A stretch of DNA of 18,966 bases, from assembly GCA_050289625.1 (NCBI GenBank), contig JBNKGC010000109.1:1-18966 (forward strand), read 5' to 3'. The notes under the pieces are model-generated. The model worked only from the letters and a program-made list of their open reading frames with translations. It made no database searches and was not told where the DNA came from. The stretch comes from NIC37A-2 sp050289625. Lineage in GTDB: Bacteria > Myxococcota_A > Polyangia > Polyangiales > Polyangiaceae. Made by a program: the position numbers and the translations under genes. The first letter of the stretch is position 1. The number at the start of each line of letters is the position of its first letter. This document shows, in pieces, positions 15,242-18,966 of this stretch.

Positions 15242-15529
15242 TCATTGGGCCGAGGGGTGGAGTTTGTCGCGGAGCCGATTCCGAATCGGCTCCCATTTGA
15301 TTGCCTGCGGGTGTCGATGCAAGCCTTCGATCCCACTGCCATCTTGATCATCGGCGGGGCCCTTCTTGCGGGCCATGCGGCTCGTGGACAGAGCGCAACG
15401 TCTCGGGATCCACTGCCCCATCATCGCGGGCATCATGCCGATCACGAACGTCGGGCAGATCAAGCGTTTCACCCAGATGTGCGGAGCAAAGATCCCCGGT
15501 CCCCGCCCCCAGAACTGCCAGCATTCCAC
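15242..15529 (-). CDS. Small Trp/Met/Cys-rich protein
   Basis: This 95-residue frame begins six nt after the lipoprotein stop and ends 15 nt before the next GTG, so it sits tightly inside a minus-strand row of genes. A TAGGG about 10 nt upstream and an AGGTGG abutting the ATG could support translation. Third-position GC is high, especially over the first 60 codons. The translation is unusual: WQFWGRGPGIFAPHIWVKRL, then MMPAMMGQW and ISTSRMARKKG-like basic residues, with no signal peptide and no full membrane span. I do not recognise the family. The gene spacing argues for a real gene; the basic, less ordered C-terminal third argues for caution. Confidence 0.5.
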   Translation of the reverse strand: MECWQFWGRGPGIFAPHIWVKRLICPTFVIGMMPAMMGQWIPRRCALSTSRMARKKGPADDQDGSGIEGLHRHPQAIKWEPIRNRLRDKLHPSAQ

Positions 15530-15535
15530 CTAGCC

Positions 15536-16276
15536 CTAGTACTCGTTCCAAACGAGAACGTTGTCTGCCGTTTCGACGGAGCTCGGGTAGAGCGGGCCCT
15601 CGGAATTGGACCAGGCAAACGTAAGCGTTCCCTCTCCCGGCAGCAAGAGTACGTGGAAGTCGGTGAAATTGCCGGTGAGGTACACCTCGTAGGCGCCCGG
15701 CTCCGACGCACTCTCCTGAATCGTATACTCGCTTTCGGACTGCTGGATGGTCGTCCTGGGCCCCTCGCACACGCCGCTCTCCTCGTACCAGAAGGTGCCG
15801 CTACTTGCCGTGCAATCCTCACGGAAGATCCAAAACCCCTTCCCGGACACTTCGGGAAACTCGTCGCACTCGCTGTTTTCCCAATTGCCGATGATGAAGT
15901 CCCCGCAGCTGGGGGTGCCCCCGCTCCCTCCGGTCGAGCTCCCTCCGGTCGAGCTCCCTCCGGTCGAGCTCCCTCCCGAAGATGCTCCACCCATCGGGTC
16001 TCCACCGAGCCCGCCCAGTCCATCCAGCCCGCCGAGCCCGATGTCGGTGCCCCCGTTGCCGCCCGATCCGACGTCATCGCCATCACTCGTGCCGCCGCCG
16101 GTTGCTGGATCGTCTTTGTCGCCAGCGGACGTCCGCCCCCCAGAGCCCTGCTCATCGCCATCGCCACTCCCCTTCGATGAAGGATCGTTGCTGCAAGCTG
16201 CCAGGACGAAGAGCCCGCATGCCGCCGATCGGGAGATGAGGAGTGAACTATGAATCCGAGAAGTGCCTGAGAACAT
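15536..16276 (-). CDS. Predicted lipoprotein with Gly-rich linker and small Cys-containing domain
   Basis: This 246-residue protein has a signal sequence with LAAC lipobox (C28) and a Gly/Ser/Asp/Thr linker (~29-124) including a GGSST-type tandem repeat. A ~120-residue beta-rich domain follows, with four cysteines (SCGDFIIGNWENSEC, REDCTASSGTFWYEE, GVCEGP) and the ending VETADNVLVWNEY. The GNWE start and alternating strands recall small secreted barrel or lipocalin-like folds, but I cannot assign a family. ATG 16276 was chosen for the signal peptide, although the frame is open to 16360. The first gene of a tight row with the small protein at 15529 and the short lipoprotein at 15226. It is divergent from the MscS-type gene (82 bp apart). 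Confidence 0.82.
   Translation of the reverse strand: MFSGTSRIHSSLLISRSAACGLFVLAACSNDPSSKGSGDGDEQGSGGRTSAGDKDDPATGGGTSDGDDVGSGGNGGTDIGLGGLDGLGGLGGDPMGGASSGGSSTGGSSTGGSSTGGSGGTPSCGDFIIGNWENSECDEFPEVSGKGFWIFREDCTASSGTFWYEESGVCEGPRTTIQQSESEYTIQESASEPGAYEVYLTGNFTDFHVLLLPGEGTLTFAWSNSEGPLYPSSVETADNVLVWNEY
15931..15975. repeat. 15-bp tandem repeat x3 in lipoprotein linker
   Basis: CGGTCGAGCTCCCTC is repeated three times exactly. On the minus strand it encodes Gly/Ser/Ser/Thr/Gly units of the linker. Exact identity suggests recent duplication; the frame is preserved. Confidence 0.95.
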
Positions 16277-16358
16277 GTTTGCGCCCCATAGCTGAAGACG
16301 GCCCCACTGCCCAGCGAGAGATCGGCTCACGCGAGCGAAGTCGCTGTAGGATGCGCGC

Positions 16359-17435
16359 ATGACTGACTCGCTCTCCCATCCGTGGATACGTGCAGCGGTA
16401 ATTGTCGCCGGCTCGCTGATCGGCGCAGCCGTCGTCGAGTTCTTTTTTCGTCACATCGTCTTGGCGCTGGTGCGCAAGACGGAGACCGAGCTGGACGATC
16501 ACATCGTACGAGCCCTGCGCAAACCGATCTATTTCAGCATCGTGGTGGGTGCTGTTGCATGGGCGGCCCGCGAGGCACCGTTGTCTGCAGGTGCCGTTCA
16601 TTGGGTCGACTGCGGCCTCGAGACCGTTGCGATACTCGTGTGGTCCTTTGCGTTGACCAAGATCGCACACGTGGTCTTCGGCTCTGTCGCTTCACACGCG
16701 GAAGAAAAGGCTCTCCTGCAGCCGAGAACGCAGCCGTTGTTCGACATCTTCAGCAAGGTCGCCGTCTTTGCCGCTGGTTCGTATGCGCTCCTTCTGACCT
16801 GGGACATCAACATTGGGGCTTGGATGGCCTCGGCTGGTATCGCAGGGCTCGCCCTTGGTTTCGCCGCGAAAGACAGTCTCGCGAACCTTTTCGCAGGGAT
16901 CTTCATCATCGTCGATGCACCCTACAGCCTGGGCGACTTCATCGTTCTCGACGGTGAGCTGCGTGGGTCAGTGACGGCGATCGGCTTTCGCTCCACCCGT
17001 CTCTTGACGCTGGACGACATCGAGATCGTCGTTCCCAATAGCGTCATTGGGAACGCGCAGATCGTCAACGAGAGCGGTGGCCCCTACAAGATGGCCCGCG
17101 TAGCCGTGACGGTCGAGTGTGCCTATGGCAGCGACGCCGATCAGGTAAGAGAGGTTCTCCTCGAGTGCGTCGAGGGAGCCCCGCGAGTGAGCGAACAACA
17201 CCGCCCGATGGTGCGGTTCTCGCGGTTCGGAGCGTCGGGACTCGTCCATGAGCTACTCGTTTGGATCGACCGCCCGCGGTATCGAGAACTCGTCGTGGAT
17301 GACCTCAATCGTAGGATCTACAAGGCATTTGCCGCCGCAGGGATTGAAATTCCCTATTCCAAGCATGACGTGTTCATCAAGCAATTCAACGCGGGGCCAG
17401 ACTTCGATAGGGACCAGGGACGAAGGCGCGCCTAA
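16359..17435 (+). CDS. MscS-family mechanosensitive channel
   Basis: This 358-residue membrane protein has hydrophobic segments at about 11-30, 57-72, 87-108 and 131-148, then the pore helix AWMASAGIAGLALGFAAKDSLANLFAGIFI (in pieces, ~154-185), the conserved TM3 of MscS. The beta domain follows with YSLGDFIVLDGELRGSVTAIGFRSTRL and VVPNSVIGNAQIVN. The C-terminal alpha/beta part includes VDDLNRRIYKAFAAAGIEIPY. MscS channels sit in the inner membrane and release solutes when turgor rises. The extra N-terminal spans make it slightly longer than the E. coli type. The ATG has TAGGA about 7 nt upstream. It is divergent from the 16276 lipoprotein and convergent with the beta-helix lipoprotein. Confidence 0.93.
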   Translation: MTDSLSHPWIRAAVIVAGSLIGAAVVEFFFRHIVLALVRKTETELDDHIVRALRKPIYFSIVVGAVAWAAREAPLSAGAVHWVDCGLETVAILVWSFALTKIAHVVFGSVASHAEEKALLQPRTQPLFDIFSKVAVFAAGSYALLLTWDINIGAWMASAGIAGLALGFAAKDSLANLFAGIFIIVDAPYSLGDFIVLDGELRGSVTAIGFRSTRLLTLDDIEIVVPNSVIGNAQIVNESGGPYKMARVAVTVECAYGSDADQVREVLLECVEGAPRVSEQHRPMVRFSRFGASGLVHELLVWIDRPRYRELVVDDLNRRIYKAFAAAGIEIPYSKHDVFIKQFNAGPDFDRDQGRRRA

Positions 17436-17439
17436 CCGA

Positions 17440-17487
17440 CCGAGGCGCGGCCTCCGCACAGGCCGCGCGAAAAGAGCGAAGCCTCGG
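17440..17487. terminator. Nested inverted repeats between convergent genes
   Basis: An inner stem GCGCGGCC (17445-17452) / GGCCGCGC (17461-17468) with an 8-nt loop lies inside an outer pair CCGAGGC (17440-17446) / GCCTCGG (17481-17487). They overlap by two bases, so the two stems compete or partly stack. The position just after the MscS stop and before the convergent lipoprotein end suits a bidirectional terminator. There is no T-run on the plus strand; TTTTC lies on the minus strand 5' side, so function is inferred from position only. Confidence 0.5.
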
Positions 17488-17525
17488 ACTCCGGCGGGAA
17501 CCTCGCGGCAAAGAGGACTGAGGGT

Positions 17526-18797
17526 TCAGGGGGTCGGGGTCTGTGGATCGGGAGAGGAAAGGAAAGGCTCGACGGAAATGACGCTCTTCAAATCGATGTT
17601 GTCGTTCTGGTCGAAGACCAGATTGGCGACGTCCTGCGGCTCGGTTGTACCGAAGTAGTTGTTGATGGCATCAAACCCATCCGCATCGTACTCGAGGCTG
17701 AGGGCGTACGCAGGAAGATTGACAAAGGTGTTCTTATGCACCTCGAGTGGATTGCCGGTGTCGTTGTTCCACAACTCGATGGCAGTGTCCGGCGAGGCGT
17801 CCCCCTGCATGGTGACATTGTCGAAGTAGTTGTTTTCGATGGTAACCGTGGCTGGGGCGGTGAATCCGACCGAAACTCCGCCCGTGTCCAGGAAGACATT
17901 ACGCGCGATCAGCGTGTCACCTGCGGGGTGCGAGACGTAGAGATAGCTGGAATTGACAATTCGGCTGTCCCGCAGGGTGAAGTCGTTCACGTGCCCTCCC
18001 GAAAACCCAGACGTCCACAGGTCTCCACCATAGACTTCGAGGAATGCGTACTCGACGTCCGCCTCGGAACCCGAACTCGTGGCGCCCACGTCCATGAAGA
18101 CGTGGGCGAGGACGATGGGCTCCTCTGCGGTTCCCACGGCAATCACGATGCGATTGGCGCGAATCCTGTAACCATCCCAGCGATCGAATGCGCCTCCCTG
18201 GAGGATGACGACGCCCGGATCGATGGTGAGTTTCTGCGCCACCTGTAGGGTGTCGGTGAGGACGTAGGGATGCGGCCCGGCGGTTAACGTGAGACCATCC
18301 AGGTGCACTCCGGACACGGGCGCGGCGCATATCCCGCGATGGCAGTAGCCCGTCGAGCAGTCTTCAGGACCCTCGCAGCTCGTCACCCCAGAACAGGGGA
18401 TCCCGCAAGCGAGGTAGCCGCAGTCAACACCCTCTTCGCTGGAGTCCTGCCGTTCATTGTCACAGGACGACGGAAATCCACCCGCGCCGCCGAAACCACC
18501 CATCCCGGTCCCACCGGTGCTTACAACGCCGCCCGTTCCGGCACTCGTGGCACCGGTGCCAGTATTGCCGCCCGAAGCGTTTGTTCCGCCCGTACCCCCG
18601 CCGCCGTTTTCACCGCCTGCGCCTCCTCCGCTACCGCCAGAGGTCTCACCGCCAGAACTACCAACGGCATCCGAGCCACCCCCGCCGGACGCCATTCCGC
18701 CAGCGCCCCCCGTTTCGTCAGGTGTGGCAGCGTTGTCGGAACCACCGCAACCACCTAGCAGGACGACACCGACGACCCCAATTCGCCAAAAACGCAT
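17526..18797 (-). CDS. Predicted lipoprotein with parallel-beta-helix-like domain
   Basis: This 423-residue protein has a signal ending LLGGC (C17), a ~90-residue Gly/Ser/Thr linker (~18-110) and a Cys cluster (~112-160) of the type CDNERQDSSEEGVDCGYLAC, CEGPEDCSTGYCHRGIC. Such clusters are common in myxobacterial surface proteins. Residues ~165-410 form repeated short strands with Asn-containing turns (FTLRDSRIVNSSYLYV, TVTIENNYFDNVTM, LEVHKNTFVNLPAYALSLEY), the pattern of right-handed parallel beta-helices (PbH1-like). These occur in polysaccharide-active enzymes and surface adhesins; I see no catalytic triad that would make it a lyase. The ATG has GAGGG about 6 nt upstream. It is convergent with the MscS-type gene. 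The role is unknown; surface binding is a guess. Confidence 0.87.
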   Translation of the reverse strand: MRFWRIGVVGVVLLGGCGGSDNAATPDETGGAGGMASGGGGSDAVGSSGGETSGGSGGGAGGENGGGGTGGTNASGGNTGTGATSAGTGGVVSTGGTGMGGFGGAGGFPSSCDNERQDSSEEGVDCGYLACGIPCSGVTSCEGPEDCSTGYCHRGICAAPVSGVHLDGLTLTAGPHPYVLTDTLQVAQKLTIDPGVVILQGGAFDRWDGYRIRANRIVIAVGTAEEPIVLAHVFMDVGATSSGSEADVEYAFLEVYGGDLWTSGFSGGHVNDFTLRDSRIVNSSYLYVSHPAGDTLIARNVFLDTGGVSVGFTAPATVTIENNYFDNVTMQGDASPDTAIELWNNDTGNPLEVHKNTFVNLPAYALSLEYDADGFDAINNYFGTTEPQDVANLVFDQNDNIDLKSVISVEPFLSSPDPQTPTP

Positions 18798-18966
18798 GGC
18801 TACCCTCTATCGGAACGCCGCCCTCGGAACAAGAGCCCTCCGTGGGGAGATAAGTCCCCGGAGACGAGCGTCCATAGACCGCAATGGCGAGATGCGGAGG
18901 CATCCCGCGGTGCGCACGGTGGTCTGCTGGAATGGCCCGGGCGAGCGCCAGGGAGCGGGTCCGGGG
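18798..18966. other. Upstream region of beta-helix lipoprotein
   Basis: The last ~170 bp hold the leader and presumably the promoter of the minus-strand lipoprotein. Open frames crossing it are Arg/Pro-rich and unsupported. Nothing further is recognised; a gene may begin just beyond the edge. Confidence 0.4.

Noticed and set aside
15236..16180. 314-codon plus-strand frame
   Set aside because: Antisense to the lipoprotein and small gene; Pro/Ala/Arg-rich with no signal or domain.

Overview
The window looks like a piece of a large, GC-rich myxobacterial chromosome (Myxococcota, probably a Polyangia-type lineage). That is inferred from the gene repertoire, not from a marker gene. Supporting signs are many predicted lipoproteins with long Gly/Ser/Thr/Ala linkers, Cys-rich 'DxDC' proteins, a sigma/FecR cassette, and a multidomain kinase-ATPase-GAF sensor. 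I see no rRNA, tRNA, CRISPR array, integrase or transposase gene.

Layout. (1) 1-4201, minus strand: the N-terminal 1400 codons of a giant signalling protein (Ser/Thr kinase-like domain, AAA/NTPase, helical repeats, start of a GAF domain) that runs off the left edge. Because it has no stop inside the window it is easily missed and replaced by long antisense ORFs. (2) 4742-5152, plus: a small two-CBS-domain protein behind about 540 bp of gene-free DNA. (3) 8821-5194, minus: a compact four-gene unit made of a predicted secreted protein with a barrel-like C-terminus, an ECF-type sigma factor, a FecR-like membrane protein whose start overlaps the sigma stop (ATGA), and a Cys-rich lipoprotein. (4) 8891-11963, plus, divergent from that unit: two paralogous pentapeptide-repeat lipoproteins. 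Both carry a recurring Cys-paired insert (CPxxLPxxWxC...LVGPGA), and the second also has two EF-hand-like modules. (5) 11964-12194: an intergenic element with two perfect 13-bp-stem inverted repeats. (6) 12195-13375: a divergent pair, a DUF2231-like membrane protein and a membrane-tethered LuxR-type regulator. (7) 13587-14855: a secreted GH8-family glycoside hydrolase with a hexapeptide-repeat linker. (8) 16276-14932, minus: a lipoprotein, a small Trp/Met-rich protein and a short Ala/Pro-rich lipoprotein that appears frameshifted, in a tight row. (9) 16359-17435, plus: an MscS-type channel. (10) 18797-17526, minus: a parallel-beta-helix-like lipoprotein.

How they may work together. The most system-like part is regions 3 and 4. 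A sigma factor and a likely membrane-bound regulator are co-encoded with a candidate outer-membrane protein and a disulfide-rich lipoprotein, and sit back to back with two large pentapeptide lipoproteins. A reasonable inference is a self-regulated envelope or cell-surface module. Nothing in the sequence proves that the sigma factor controls the pentapeptide genes. Elsewhere the genes look like separate transcription units for signalling, envelope stress and polysaccharide degradation.
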